Notes: a model not told the origin generated them from the sequence alone. A stretch of 64,000 nucleotides of DNA from Anaerolineae bacterium (GCA_022843745.1 JALHNB010000012.1:1-64000), one strand, 5' to 3'; positions 31,549 through 40,511 are shown, counted from the first letter of the stretch. Numbers and translations: made by a program.

Positions 31549-32538
31549 GTGCAGAATGATAAACTACTCTACAAATTGTTACTTTCTAGTGTAATGCTGC
31601 TGCTCATCATAGCCGCAGCCCTTCCAGCAGTCATGCAGGACAATACAGGTCGGCTGACACCTGTTCCAAATGATGCTTTTACGCTGACGGGCATATTGGA
31701 AAGCATCAATAATCAGCAAATCGTGGTTGATGGCACCCCCATTGACATCCGCGTTGCCAACCTGAACACACGCCTGACGCTGGGTGATATGGTCAGTGTG
31801 CAAGGTTCGCTCATTCAGGGTATTTTCACGGCGCAAAATGTGAATTTACCCGATGTAGTGACAACCCCCGAAGTTACCACCAATGAGTCCAGCGCCGCCA
31901 ATAACGATAACTTTGAGTTTCGTGGGATTGTCGAATCCATTGACGATGGCTTTGGTGTCATATCCGGGCAGCGGGTGGAAATCGCCAATAATATTGCGAC
32001 TCCACTGATTGTCGGCCAGTTCGTCCGGGTTAAGGGGAGTGTGCGGGATGGGATTTTCGCCGTCCGTGAGATCAGAACCCCGAATAACGAAGGTTCTTTC
32101 GACGACGACCTCGATGACCGTTTTGATGACGATGATCTGTCGATCCCGGCGGGTTGTGTGGTGAGCGCTCCGTCAGGCTGGGTCAGCTACTCGATTCGCT
32201 CTGGTGATACATTGAGCAGCATTGCCTCCCGCAGTGGCAGCCGTGTATCCGAACTGGTGCAGGTCAATTGTCTGAGCAATCCGCGCTTTATTGTTAGCGG
32301 AACCGCCCTGCTCCTCCCGCGTGTGCCAACCAGTTTCCCCACTTCCGGTGGCGGCAACGAAAGCAGTCGTTCACAAAACTCACCTAATAACTCTGGTGGC
32401 AACGAAAGCAGTCGTTCGCAAAATTCATCCAATAACTCCGGTGGCAGTAACGAAAGTTCCGGCAGCCGTCCGCAGCCTCCTCCCAGCAATTCAGGCGGTA
32501 ATGAAAGCTCCGGCAGCAGTTCCGGTAGCAATAGCTAA
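31549..32538 (+). CDS. Exported LysM protein with two OB-like (DUF5666-type) repeats
   Basis: The GTG at 31549 follows GGAG by eight bases and starts a signal peptide (NDKLLYKLLLSSVMLLLIIAA); a TTG at 31510 is possible but less good. After it come two similar modules of about 55 residues (FTLTGILESINNQQIVVDGT and FEFRGIVESIDDGFGVISGQ), an Asp-rich spacer, one LysM (VSYSIRSGDTLSSIASRSG) and a Ser/Asn/Gly tail of repeated NESSRSQNS units. LysM binds peptidoglycan, so the protein is probably held at the wall. The 329-aa protein has no catalytic domain that I can see. Confidence 0.78.
   Translation: MQNDKLLYKLLLSSVMLLLIIAAALPAVMQDNTGRLTPVPNDAFTLTGILESINNQQIVVDGTPIDIRVANLNTRLTLGDMVSVQGSLIQGIFTAQNVNLPDVVTTPEVTTNESSAANNDNFEFRGIVESIDDGFGVISGQRVEIANNIATPLIVGQFVRVKGSVRDGIFAVREIRTPNNEGSFDDDLDDRFDDDDLSIPAGCVVSAPSGWVSYSIRSGDTLSSIASRSGSRVSELVQVNCLSNPRFIVSGTALLLPRVPTSFPTSGGGNESSRSQNSPNNSGGNESSRSQNSSNNSGGSNESSGSRPQPPPSNSGGNESSGSSSGSNS
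32346..32534 (+). repeat. Coding tandem repeat in the Ser/Asn/Gly tail
   Basis: The tail of the LysM protein is built from near-repeats of about 54-57 bp (GGTGGCAACGAAAGCAGTCG ...), at least two clear copies and further decayed ones. Each encodes GGNESSRSQNSxNNS or a variant. Such low-complexity tails are prone to length change. Confidence 0.65.
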
Positions 32539-32608
32539 CATTGTTTCACTGAGGGTTGGCGCACAACCAACCCTCTCACCCTGAAAATACAGGCTAAGGA
32601 AATAAATC

Positions 32609-33430
32609 GTGACGTTCAACTTCCTGTTCTCAATCCGTAAATTCATGTTTATCCTGGTGTTGATTGCCTTCTATCTGGCGGTGCAGAGCATCGTGGGAAA
32701 ATATGTCGAAGCCTATGCCGGGACAGAAAGCCCACACATTCTCTCGGAACTGGTTCGACTGTTCAACATCAATCGCGAAAGCAGTATTCCCACCTGGTAT
32801 GCCTCATCACTGCTGCTGTTCTGTGCCATTTTGCTTGGGCTAATCGCGTATATCAAGTTTGTGCGTGAGGAGAGTCATCGGCACTATTGGCTGGGTTTAT
32901 CCTTCGTCTTCCTTTATCTCTCCATTGACGAAGCCTCGGAAATTCATGAACGTCTGACGGTACCACTTCAGGTCGTATTCGACACCAGCGGCCCGCTGTA
33001 TTTCGCGTGGATGATCGTGTTTATCCCGCTTGTCCTGCTTTTCGGGGCTGTCTATTTCCGCTTCTGGATCAACCTGGAACCACGTATCCGAAAACTGTTT
33101 CTGCTGGCGGGCGTGATCTACATCGGTGGCGCGATTGGTGTCGAGATGGTCGGCTCTAATTTGTGGTATGTGGGGGACGGAACCAGTCTTGTCTACTCGA
33201 CCATTGGCACAATTGAGGAATTCCTCGAAATGCTGGGTGCTGTGACGCTGATCTATACCCTGCTGACCTATATCGCCGGGACTGCCAGCGATCTTCAGAT
33301 TGATATACGCCCCGTCGGGCAAACAGTCAGCGTGAATGAAACGATACAGGAAACGTTGTGGCAAAAGAAAATAATCAATGCCACGCTGTACGGAAATAAC
33401 TCACGCATCGAGATGATCCAGAATGACTGA
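32609..33430 (+). CDS. Six-span integral membrane protein, function unknown
   Basis: A GTG start at 32609 follows AAGGA by eight bases. The 273-aa protein has about six membrane segments (near residues 10-28, 64-82, 90-108, 125-150, 170-190 and 205-230) and a charged C-terminal tail. The acidic run LSIDEASEIHERLT lies between segments 3 and 4. I cannot assign a family. It follows the LysM protein by 70 bp and could be co-transcribed. Confidence 0.7.
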   Translation: MTFNFLFSIRKFMFILVLIAFYLAVQSIVGKYVEAYAGTESPHILSELVRLFNINRESSIPTWYASSLLLFCAILLGLIAYIKFVREESHRHYWLGLSFVFLYLSIDEASEIHERLTVPLQVVFDTSGPLYFAWMIVFIPLVLLFGAVYFRFWINLEPRIRKLFLLAGVIYIGGAIGVEMVGSNLWYVGDGTSLVYSTIGTIEEFLEMLGAVTLIYTLLTYIAGTASDLQIDIRPVGQTVSVNETIQETLWQKKIINATLYGNNSRIEMIQND

Positions 33431-33500
33431 GCGATCCTGACACATCGGAATTGAAAGCCACTTCTGTACAGCGAACAGATTGCCAGGGCGTTTCAGGCTT

Positions 33501-34505
33501 TCAGTTTTGATGCACCAGGCTGATAACCACATTGCCCTTTTTGTGTCCATTTTCGATGTATTGGTGAGCCTCAGCCGTCTGTTCCAATGGATAGCAGCGA
33601 TCAATGACCGATTTGAACTTGCCTGCCTCTGCAAGTTCCTTGATGAAAATGAGATCATCCGGCTTTTCCGATGACAATGCACAGATCACTTTTTTACTGC
33701 TGAATCTCGAAGTCCAGAGCATCTGGAAAAGCTGTTTCATCTTGAAGCTGACATAGAGCAGATGTCCATTTGGCGTGAGCGAATTTTTGCAACGCGCGAA
33801 CGAAACTTTGCCGAGTACGTCAAAAATCAGGTCATAGGTTTCACCGTTCCGGGTAAAATCTTCTTTGGTGTAATCAATGACCTTATCTGCGCCCAATGCT
33901 TTCACGAATTCCAATCTAGGCGTACCACACACGCCTGTAACTTCTGCGCCAAAATGCTTGGCAAGCTGAACGGCAGCCGAGCCGATCCCGCCAGAAGCGC
34001 CGTTAATCAGCACTTTTTGGCCGTGCTGAATATTGACTTTTCTCAGCAGACTCAATGCGGTCAACGCCCCACCCGGAATGGTGGCTGCTTCTTCATAGGT
34101 CATGTTGGTGGGTTTGATGGCGACCAGGCCGTCTTCAGGCATACAGAGATATTCCGCATTCGCCCCCATGTGCATCCCCCGAAAGCCGAAAACCGAGTCG
34201 CCCTGCTTGAATCGCGTCACGCCTTTGCCGACGGCCTCGATTTTTCCTGCAAACTCACTCCCCAGGACACCTTTTTTCGGTTTTCTGAAACCGAACTCTA
34301 TACGGGCAAAGAGCCAAAAGAGGGAAGGCATATAAAACTCTTCAGGGGCGATGGCACCAAGTTTTCGGGCGATCATATCTCCAAAATTGATCGAACTCGC
34401 ATGGATTTTTATCAGGATTTCGTTGTCCTTCGGCGCTGGTTTTTCCATCTCCTGAAGATGCAGGACATCCGGTGATCCGTATTGTGTATATACAACTGCT
34501 TTCAT
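33501..34505 (-). CDS. Zinc-free MDR-type NAD(P)-dependent oxidoreductase
   Basis: A 334-aa medium-chain dehydrogenase of the quinone-oxidoreductase type. The ATG at 34505 is chosen because GGAG lies nine bases upstream; the longer start at 34553 lacks one. The GroES-like N-terminal domain (about 1-125) lacks the structural zinc Cys lobe. The Rossmann motif is [28 protein letters not shown] at about residues 148-175. KVIDYTKEDF is typical of the NAD(P)H:quinone oxidoreductase-like subgroup. The next gene upstream is a closely similar paralogue. The substrate is not known; enones or quinones are usual. Confidence 0.87.
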   Translation of the reverse strand: MKAVVYTQYGSPDVLHLQEMEKPAPKDNEILIKIHASSINFGDMIARKLGAIAPEEFYMPSLFWLFARIEFGFRKPKKGVLGSEFAGKIEAVGKGVTRFKQGDSVFGFRGMHMGANAEYLCMPEDGLVAIKPTNMTYEEAATIPGGALTALSLLRKVNIQHGQKVLINGASGGIGSAAVQLAKHFGAEVTGVCGTPRLEFVKALGADKVIDYTKEDFTRNGETYDLIFDVLGKVSFARCKNSLTPNGHLLYVSFKMKQLFQMLWTSRFSSKKVICALSSEKPDDLIFIKELAEAGKFKSVIDRCYPLEQTAEAHQYIENGHKKGNVVISLVHQN

Positions 34506-34611
34506 GGGTTTTTCTCCTATTGTGTGATGCTGCGTGTAAAGTAGAGGCGTCATATATTGAGCCTCTACGCGAACTGTTACTTCTGGCGACTGGCTTTGCG
34601 ATATATGTTTA

Positions 34612-35505
34612 TTAGGCTACGGCGATGACGACATTGCCTTTTTTGTGTTGTTTTTCGACATAACGATGGGCGTCGCGGATTTGCTCCAGCGGATAGCAGC
34701 GGTCAATGATGGGTTTGAGCCTGCCTGTCTCAGTCAGTTCCTTGAGGAACGCCATTTCATCTTTTGTTTCCTTCGGGTTTCCCATGACGCTCATGAATAT
34801 CCCCTTCGGCGTGAGCGCCTGCCTGCTTTTCGATTTTGAAAATTTTCCGACGGCATCAAAAATAAGGTCGTACTGCGCTCCGCTGGCTGCAAAATCTTCC
34901 TGGGTGTAGTCAATGACATGATCGACACCCAATGATCTGACCATCTCGACATTCGTGGTGCTGCATACCCCGGTCACTTCTGCCCCAAAATATTGAGCGA
35001 TCTGTGCCGCATAGGTGCCGACGCTGCCCGATGCGCCGTAGATCAGCACTTTTTGCCCGCGCTGGATATTGCCGTCTCGCAGAAAACGCAGGGCTGTCAT
35101 CCCGCCAATCGGGACGGCGGCTGCCTGCTCATAGCTCAGATTCGCGGGTTTAATTGCGATCATCTCATCTTCGGGCAGGCAGCGATATTCGGCATACGCA
35201 CCGAAAGCAAATCCACACGAGGCAAAAACCGCATCGCCCGGTTTATATCGTCTGACATTTTTGCCGATTGCTTCTACATCTCCGGCTAACTCAAAGCCGA
35301 GTATGTTAACTTTGCGCGGCCAAAGAAGGCCGTTAAAAATTCTTGCCAGGAACGGGTCGGCCTTTCTCATGCGCCAGTCCCCGGCAGTGACGGTTGTAGC
35401 CCGCACACGAATCAGAATTTCGTTGTCTTTCGGTGTCGGCTTTGCGATCTCCTTGAGATGAAGGACATCCGGTGATCCATATCTTGTGTACACAACTGCT
35501 TTCAT
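34612..35505 (-). CDS. Zinc-free MDR-type oxidoreductase, paralogue
   Basis: A 297-aa protein clearly related to the downstream gene (the same start [19 protein letters not shown] and the same ending [26 protein letters not shown]). It lacks about 35 residues found in the middle and C-terminal part of its neighbour. The nucleotide-binding motif is [27 protein letters not shown]. The pair looks like a tandem duplication. It starts three bases downstream of the XRE regulator stop, so the regulator and the two enzymes may form one operon. Confidence 0.87.
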   Translation of the reverse strand: MKAVVYTRYGSPDVLHLKEIAKPTPKDNEILIRVRATTVTAGDWRMRKADPFLARIFNGLLWPRKVNILGFELAGDVEAIGKNVRRYKPGDAVFASCGFAFGAYAEYRCLPEDEMIAIKPANLSYEQAAAVPIGGMTALRFLRDGNIQRGQKVLIYGASGSVGTYAAQIAQYFGAEVTGVCSTTNVEMVRSLGVDHVIDYTQEDFAASGAQYDLIFDAVGKFSKSKSRQALTPKGIFMSVMGNPKETKDEMAFLKELTETGRLKPIIDRCYPLEQIRDAHRYVEKQHKKGNVVIAVA

Positions 35506-35508
35506 GGT

Positions 35509-35730
35509 TTAGCGATCTTTCTCTTCGTAAATGAATACTTCTTCCAAGGGCGTGTTAAAGACACGCGCGATGCGAAAAGCCAGTTCCAGTGAAGGCGAGT
35601 ATTGCCCCTTTTCGATGGCGATGATGGTTTGTCGTGTCACGCCCACTTTATCGGCGAGTTCCTGCTGGGTCATCTCATTCTGATTGAAACGGAGTTTCCG
35701 AATGGTGTTCGTGATGAGGGTTTTGCTCAT
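35509..35730 (-). CDS. XRE-family (Cro/CI-type) HTH regulator
   Basis: A 73-aa protein that is almost only a helix-turn-helix domain (NEMTQQELADKVGVTRQTIIAIEKGQYSPSLELAFRIARVF) plus PLEEVFIYEE, the typical ending of a small single-domain regulator class. In many bacteria this class is encoded directly after a small multi-span membrane protein, as here: the membrane gene ends one base before this ATG (TGAGATG). It probably regulates its own operon. Confidence 0.9.
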   Translation of the reverse strand: MSKTLITNTIRKLRFNQNEMTQQELADKVGVTRQTIIAIEKGQYSPSLELAFRIARVFNTPLEEVFIYEEKDR

Positions 35731-35731
35731 C

Positions 35732-36178
35732 TCAGAACCCTCTCCGGTAATAATAGAACTGGGAAATATCGGAAATGATCTGCGACAACATGCCGGCGAG
35801 CAGAAGAATGATGAACATCGCCGCGGGGGGCAGACTGATCACCAGCGATCCTACTGCCAGAATGAAGCCGATAATAAACACATAACCGCCGTTCGTCTGG
35901 GCTTTCAACTCAATCAGCTTGTCACGTTCATCGGTAATGGGTGGCTCTTCTTCTCGCGTAGCGATGGCGTTGAGGATGGCGAAAATGATAGCAGTGATAA
36001 TTTTCGCGACAATCGACACCGGGATTAAGATCAGGAAGAATGATCCCCAAAAGTGAAAAATTTCTGGCGAGTACGGGGTGGCTGCCGGGTATCTTTGAAT
36101 CATGTAGGCTGAATAAAGCACAGAGATCACAATCGTCTCGACTAAAGATACAAGGGCGCGGCGTTCTTGATAGGACAT
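35732..36178 (-). CDS. Small four-span membrane protein next to XRE regulator
   Basis: The start at 36178 follows GAGGAAAGC; a longer start at 36202 is less well supported. The 148-aa product has four hydrophobic segments (near 10-28, 41-66, 93-112 and 115-135) and a charged loop PITDERDKLIELKAQTNGG, the signature of DUF2178-like membrane proteins that partner with small XRE regulators. Function is not established. It may sense membrane state or control the regulator, which is inference. Confidence 0.75.
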   Translation of the reverse strand: MSYQERRALVSLVETIVISVLYSAYMIQRYPAATPYSPEIFHFWGSFFLILIPVSIVAKIITAIIFAILNAIATREEEPPITDERDKLIELKAQTNGGYVFIIGFILAVGSLVISLPPAAMFIILLLAGMLSQIISDISQFYYYRRGF

Positions 36179-36286
36179 GCTTTCCTCTCGATGTCTGTTC
36201 ATGCTTACTTCAAGTATGATATGTTGAACAAATAGTATGCTAAAACGTACATGATGTCAAGTATTATTTACATTCAGTGGCAAAAA

Positions 36287-36312
36287 ATACGACCATATTT
36301 TTATGGTCGTAT
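36287..36312. promoter_or_regulatory. 11-bp hairpin with TTTT loop
   Basis: ATACGACCATA (36287-36297) and TATGGTCGTAT (36302-36312) are perfect inverted repeats around TTTT. They lie in the gap between the divergent membrane-protein gene and the plus-strand gene at 36438. It could be an operator for a dimeric regulator such as the XRE protein, or a structured leader. Neither is shown. Confidence 0.4.
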
Positions 36313-36437
36313 ACTGGCAGCAATTGGGGAACTGCCCCGCTGGCGGTTCTGCAACCCAACGCTAAGGGAAAACCCTCCTATTATGCACCAACCCCTTATG
36401 ATGAAAATGGAATTGATTATTCAGGAGGTAGATTGTG

Positions 36438-36983
36438 ATGCAAACCCTACAAGCATTTTTCGTGGAAAACAACAGTAGAGATATTTTCACGATTGGGCGC
36501 TATGTGCAGCAATATGTAAACGAAAACTGGCAGGTGGTGTTTCAGGCAGAACGTGACGAGATGGTGCGGTTGTACCCAGAGATCGGGGACAGCGTTTACG
36601 GGGTGTATGGGAACAAGCTATTTAAAGCCCTGCACGAGGAATTCAAAACCAATGGTCTACGGGCGACACCCAGACTGCCGGGCAGCCTGAACATATCGCG
36701 TGAATGGGGCGACGATGATCGCGACCGGCAGCGGTGGATGTGGAGCAAAGTCGTCGGACAGGATGGTACACCTGTAGGAACGATTGTCACAATTTTTTAC
36801 CATGATCATGTCGAGATTCGCATTCCCCACGTTTTGAAAGTGATCGCCTTAAAAGAAACCAGCAAAGGGGCGGTTATCGAGGCGCTTTCGAGAATGTCAG
36901 CGGATTTTGCAAATGCGGTGGATATGAAGAAAGAAATTGAACTGTACATGCAGCAGATGGAGCAATCATCGGCTGAGTCGTAA
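36438..36983 (+). CDS. Hypothetical cytoplasmic protein
   Basis: The ATG at 36438 is eight bases after a strong GGAGGT; a GTG at 36435 is also in frame. The 181-aa soluble protein has no recognised domain. Features are an aromatic and acidic N-terminal half (YVQQYVNENWQVVFQAERDEMVRLYPEIGDSV), a middle WMWSKVVGQDGTPVGTIVTIFY beta segment and a C-terminal helix. No obvious link to its neighbours. Confidence 0.65.
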   Translation: MQTLQAFFVENNSRDIFTIGRYVQQYVNENWQVVFQAERDEMVRLYPEIGDSVYGVYGNKLFKALHEEFKTNGLRATPRLPGSLNISREWGDDDRDRQRWMWSKVVGQDGTPVGTIVTIFYHDHVEIRIPHVLKVIALKETSKGAVIEALSRMSADFANAVDMKKEIELYMQQMEQSSAES

Positions 36984-37310
36984 TTCTGATAGTTGCTGCC
37001 GCTGAGAGCTTTGAATCCTCAGCTAAAGGAAGCTGGAAACCACTAAAGAGGTTGAGGGTGTTTCGGGTGGCTCCGCCAGTTGATACTCGTGCCACACTGG
37101 ACGAAAAATCTGCCAGAAATCATCGAAGGCAACGAATAACTCGACTAAAACTGTCCATTGGGAGACCTTTCCTCTTTGGCCTAGACACCTTAAGAGTAGC
37201 GGTTTTCGCTCCAGGTCTCCCACTTTGCTTATCCATAACTGAGGTTAGACTAACCGTGAAAACTTCAATGATCGGGTTGGCGCAGAGGGATCATCTTACG
37301 CGAAATCAGC
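36984..37310. other. Gene-free gap with transposase debris and inverted repeat
   Basis: On the minus strand, 37223 down to 37023 reads VLVELFVAFDDFWQIFRPVWHEYQLA, resembling the beginning of an IS982-type transposase, and then runs out. GGGAGACCT (about 37159-37167) and AGGTCTCCC (about 37213-37221) form an inverted repeat. No intact gene or transposon end is seen. Confidence 0.4.
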
Positions 37311-39119
37311 CTACAGTCCCGTTTTATCTGCGATAACCTGCTGCGCCCGCGCGATAAAATCGTCAACGCTCATCGCGCCCAGGTTTTCCTCGGTACGCAG
37401 TCGGACGGAAACCGCGTCATTTTCGACCTCACGTTTTCCGACCACCAGCATATACGGGATTTTTTGCTCCTGCCCCTGGCGAATCTTATGTCCCATGCGG
37501 TTGTCGCTGGTATCGACCTGAACGCGGATATGCGCCGCCTTCAACTTTGCGGCCACTTCCTGACAATAGGCAACCTGATCGTCGGTGATTGGGATCAGGA
37601 GCGCTTGCACCGGACACAGCCACACTGGGAATACGCCCGCGTAGTGTTCGATCAACACGCCGAAAAAGCGCTCCATACTGCCCAGAAGCGCCCGGTGAAC
37701 CATGTATGGGCGATGCCGTTCGCCGTCCGCACCCACATAGGAAATATCGAAGCGCTCCGGCAGGTTGAAATCGAACTGAATCGTCGATAGCTGCCATTCC
37801 CTGCTTAAAGCATCCTTGACCTTGATGTCGATTTTCGGGCCATAGAATGCGCCACCGCCCGCATCAACGTCATAAGGTAATTCGGCGCGTTTGAGTGCCA
37901 TCTCCAGCACCGCTTCGGCACGATCCCAATTGGGCGCTTCGCCGACGAATTTTTCCGGGCGTGTACTCAGATACGCCTGGAAATCCTCGAAGCCGAAAGC
38001 CCGCAGCATATTCAGGCAGAAATTCAGCGCGAAGTCGATTTCCGCCTCGACCTGATCCGGTGTACAGAAGTGGTGAGCATCATCCTGTGTAAAGCCGCGC
38101 ACGCGCAGTAAACCATGCAGCGTCCCACTGCGCTCAAAGCGATAAACCGTCCCCATCTCGGCAAAGCGTAACGGCAGATCGCGATACGAACGGGTGTGAC
38201 TGGTGTAAATGTGCATGTGGAACGGGCAGTTCATCGGCTTGAGATAATAATCCTGCTCGTCCAGTTCAATCGGTGCGTACATGCTTTCGGCGTAAAAATC
38301 GAGATGTCCGCTGGTTTCCCAGAGCGTCGATTTGCCGATATGCGGCGTATAAACGAAATCATAGCCGCTGGCCTCATGCAAATCCTGCCAGAATCGCTCA
38401 ACCGTTTTGCGCATCAGGCCGCCGTTGGGATGCCAAAGAATCAACCCCGCGCCGACCTCCTCATTGGTGCTGAACAAGTCAAGCTGCTTGCCGATCACAC
38501 GATGATCGCGCCGTGCCGCCTCGTCCAGCCGCCATAAATACTGTTCCAATTCTTCCGACGTGCGCCATGCTGTGCCGTAAATCCGCTGCAACATCGGATT
38601 TTTTTCGTCGCCACGCCAATATGCCCCGGCGATGCTCATCAGCTTGATCGCGTCCGGGTTGATCTGGCCTGTGCTTGCGACGTGCGGGCCGCGACACAAA
38701 TCGGTAAATGTATCCTGCGTGTAGACGGTGATTTCCGGCGCTTCATTGACCGGATTTCCATTGTCGTTCACCTGCCCCGCTTGCAGACCCGCGATCAGTT
38801 CGAGCTTAAACGGTTGGTCAGCGAAGATTTTTTTCGCTTCGTCAGCGGAAACGGCGCGGTATGTAAACGGATAGTCGCCTTTGATGATGTCGCGCATCCG
38901 GCTTTCGATCTGCGCCAGATCATCGGGAGTCAGGGTACGGGGAAGGTCGAAGTCGTAGTAAAAACGATCTTCGATGGGCGGGCCGATGGCGATGTGCGCG
39001 TCTGGAAACATTTCCAGCACGGCTTGCGCCATGACATGCGCGGCGGAGTGGCGGATTTTGTACAGGTCGGGGGGATAATTCGGGGGGATAACCTTTTCTG
39101 CAATTTCCTGAACAGACAT
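37311..39119 (-). CDS. thrS: Threonyl-tRNA synthetase lacking the N-terminal TGS domain
   Basis: Charges tRNA-Thr. At 602 aa it is about 40 residues shorter than E. coli ThrRS. The protein begins almost directly with the N2 editing domain (DLYKIRHSAAHVMAQAVLEMFPDAHIAIGPP), so the TGS domain is absent. The class II core is complete: motif 1 WHPNGGLMRKTVERFW, zinc ligands including KPMNCPFHMHIYTSHTRSY, motif 2 GTVYRFERSGTLHGLLRVRGFTQDDAHHFC, motif 3 HRALLGSMERFFGVLIEH, and the anticodon-binding domain at the end. ATG 39119 is used, with AGGAGG 12 bases upstream. Expression is predicted to be under the T-box leader. Confidence 0.96.
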   Translation of the reverse strand: MSVQEIAEKVIPPNYPPDLYKIRHSAAHVMAQAVLEMFPDAHIAIGPPIEDRFYYDFDLPRTLTPDDLAQIESRMRDIIKGDYPFTYRAVSADEAKKIFADQPFKLELIAGLQAGQVNDNGNPVNEAPEITVYTQDTFTDLCRGPHVASTGQINPDAIKLMSIAGAYWRGDEKNPMLQRIYGTAWRTSEELEQYLWRLDEAARRDHRVIGKQLDLFSTNEEVGAGLILWHPNGGLMRKTVERFWQDLHEASGYDFVYTPHIGKSTLWETSGHLDFYAESMYAPIELDEQDYYLKPMNCPFHMHIYTSHTRSYRDLPLRFAEMGTVYRFERSGTLHGLLRVRGFTQDDAHHFCTPDQVEAEIDFALNFCLNMLRAFGFEDFQAYLSTRPEKFVGEAPNWDRAEAVLEMALKRAELPYDVDAGGGAFYGPKIDIKVKDALSREWQLSTIQFDFNLPERFDISYVGADGERHRPYMVHRALLGSMERFFGVLIEHYAGVFPVWLCPVQALLIPITDDQVAYCQEVAAKLKAAHIRVQVDTSDNRMGHKIRQGQEQKIPYMLVVGKREVENDAVSVRLRTEENLGAMSVDDFIARAQQVIADKTGL

Positions 39120-39146
39120 GATGAACAATGACCTCCTACCAGGTGC

Positions 39147-39440
39147 TTACGTTGATTTTCCGGGCGCGAGGCAAAATAAAATCCCGCGCCCTACTGGGAC
39201 GAGAGATTGTTTATCCTCGCGGTTCCACCCAGTTTAATCAATCAAGTAGGATTGATTCACTCTTTAAGCATGTGACGGTGCCACCCGGATGACCATAATG
39301 ACTCAAAAATCTGAGCGTTCCGGTCATCGGCTCAGAGGGGGTATCCAATCGACGCTGCCTTGTGGTCGAGCTTCCAGCCTGTGACTCAACCTCTCTGTGG
39401 GCATCTATCGAAAAGACATGTCCTCATCAACGCCTTTATG
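39147..39440 (-). promoter_or_regulatory. T-box riboswitch leader of thrS
   Basis: Reading the minus strand: TGGGTGGAACCGCG (39218-39231) is the conserved T-box sequence. Its CUGGG and CGAG pair with CUCG...CCCAG further on to make the antiterminator. The competing hairpin CTCGTCC-CAGTA-GGGCGCGGG is followed by TTTTATTTT, a terminator. A perfect stem III (AATCAATC/GATTGATT) lies just upstream of the T-box. Further upstream are a Stem I with AGAGAGG and a GGAAGC distal region, and an ACC triplet in GGATACCCCC as candidate Thr specifier. Uncharged tRNA-Thr would turn on thrS. The specifier position is inference. Confidence 0.88.
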
Positions 39441-39445
39441 GATAC

Positions 39446-39474
39446 ATTATACAGTAATATTTCCTGAAATCGAA
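39446..39474 (-). promoter_or_regulatory. Promoter of the thrS leader
   Basis: A perfect -10 box TATAAT (reverse of 39446-39451) and TTCGAT at 17-bp spacing (39469-39474) sit directly upstream of the T-box leader. The -35 match is weak. The same TTCGAT-17-TATAAT layout recurs before the gene at 63459. Confidence 0.55.
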
Positions 39475-39513
39475 GTCTATTTCTGACGACGCTTCGTGGG
39501 GAGGCATCTTGAT

Positions 39514-40413
39514 TCACATCCCGCGAAGTAATGGGCGGTCAGTTGCAAGGTCTTTTTGCAGCAGCTCGCCCGTCTCTTTGGCCTGCCGCCCGATGATCGT
39601 CGCAATTGTGCGGATAATATCGCGGGCTTCATCCCACCAGAGTTCCTCACGTTCTTCCAGCTTTTGTGCGCAAACCTCTTCCACTATTCCCTGGTAGTAC
39701 AGGGCAAGGGTTGGTTGATGATCGCGAAGACTCAGATTATTGGCTACGCCGAGTTCGCTTTTGAGCGCTGCTGCGGTTCGCCCCCACAATCCTCGATAAA
39801 CATCATCGGTAGCCGTTGCGTAGTGTCGTGGTGTCAGGATATCTCGCACAAAATCCGCCAGCGCTGCGGTGAACTGGTTTCGCTTAATTTTGCTGTCAAT
39901 CCGCATTTGAATCCAGCGATCATCCTTGCCCTGTTTGCGATGATATTCAATGAAGGCATCCAGCAGCCTATCGGGATTGGTTATACCTTCAATAATTTTA
40001 TTGGGTTCACGCCGCACCTCATCCACAAAAGCCCCTGCCGCTGCCAGAAAACGACGGATTTCGTCAAGCATAGGGCGATCCTGTTTCACACGCATATATT
40101 GGGCAATCAGGTACAACCCTTTGTCAGTCGTATATTCGCGTTTGTAGGTCTTGCCGTCGTTTGCCTTATATGGCAGACGTACAATTGAATTGGACATCTG
40201 CTGTCCTGCACTGGTTTTCTTAAACATCGACCATAAATTGCGTATGTTGTTTTCGCCAGTTAATCCCCGCATCCAATCCTGAACCGCATAATAAGTTCCT
40301 TCTGCGGTCTGCGTATGCGCCAGCTGGAAATTCCAACGTTTTGCGACAATCAGCGGTAGCGGGGTATCATTTTCATTTGAAACGTCATCGGGAATGAGGG
40401 GCAAGTTGGACAT
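39514..40413 (-). CDS. DinD / BRO-N-like protein, possible antirepressor
   Basis: A 299-aa protein. Segments RWNFQLAHTQTAEGTYYAVQDWMRGLTGENNIRNLWSMFKK (about residues 26-66) look like a BRO/antirepressor N-terminal domain. The C-terminal part (VYRGLWGRTAAALKSELGV, then SLRDHQPTLALYYQGIVEE) resembles the DNA-damage-inducible protein D family (compare YxGLYG...DHM). Relatives in phages displace a repressor; DinD antagonises RecA filaments. It is divergent from a small HTH gene at 40512, an arrangement like a phage or island switch. Its exact role is not known. Confidence 0.6.
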   Translation of the reverse strand: MSNLPLIPDDVSNENDTPLPLIVAKRWNFQLAHTQTAEGTYYAVQDWMRGLTGENNIRNLWSMFKKTSAGQQMSNSIVRLPYKANDGKTYKREYTTDKGLYLIAQYMRVKQDRPMLDEIRRFLAAAGAFVDEVRREPNKIIEGITNPDRLLDAFIEYHRKQGKDDRWIQMRIDSKIKRNQFTAALADFVRDILTPRHYATATDDVYRGLWGRTAAALKSELGVANNLSLRDHQPTLALYYQGIVEEVCAQKLEEREELWWDEARDIIRTIATIIGRQAKETGELLQKDLATDRPLLRGM

Positions 40414-40426
40414 GACCTGTTCCTTT

Positions 40427-40451
40427 ATCTGCTGTAAAATCTATGCAGATA
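40427..40451. promoter_or_regulatory. Inverted repeat in divergent switch region
   Basis: TATCTGC (40427-40433) and GCAGATA (40445-40451) form a 7-bp inverted repeat in the A/T-rich 98-bp gap between the antirepressor-like gene and the HTH gene. It is a candidate operator for the HTH protein. Confidence 0.4.
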
Positions 40452-40511
40452 GAATATCTAAAAGGCATAATAATGTCAACTAGATTCAATTTTTGATAAC
40501 CAGATTGTAAT

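Noticed and set aside
36251-36478. 75-codon frame before the hypothetical gene at 36438
   Set aside because: It runs through an 11-bp hairpin, has no ribosome binding site and overlaps a gene with a strong GGAGGT.
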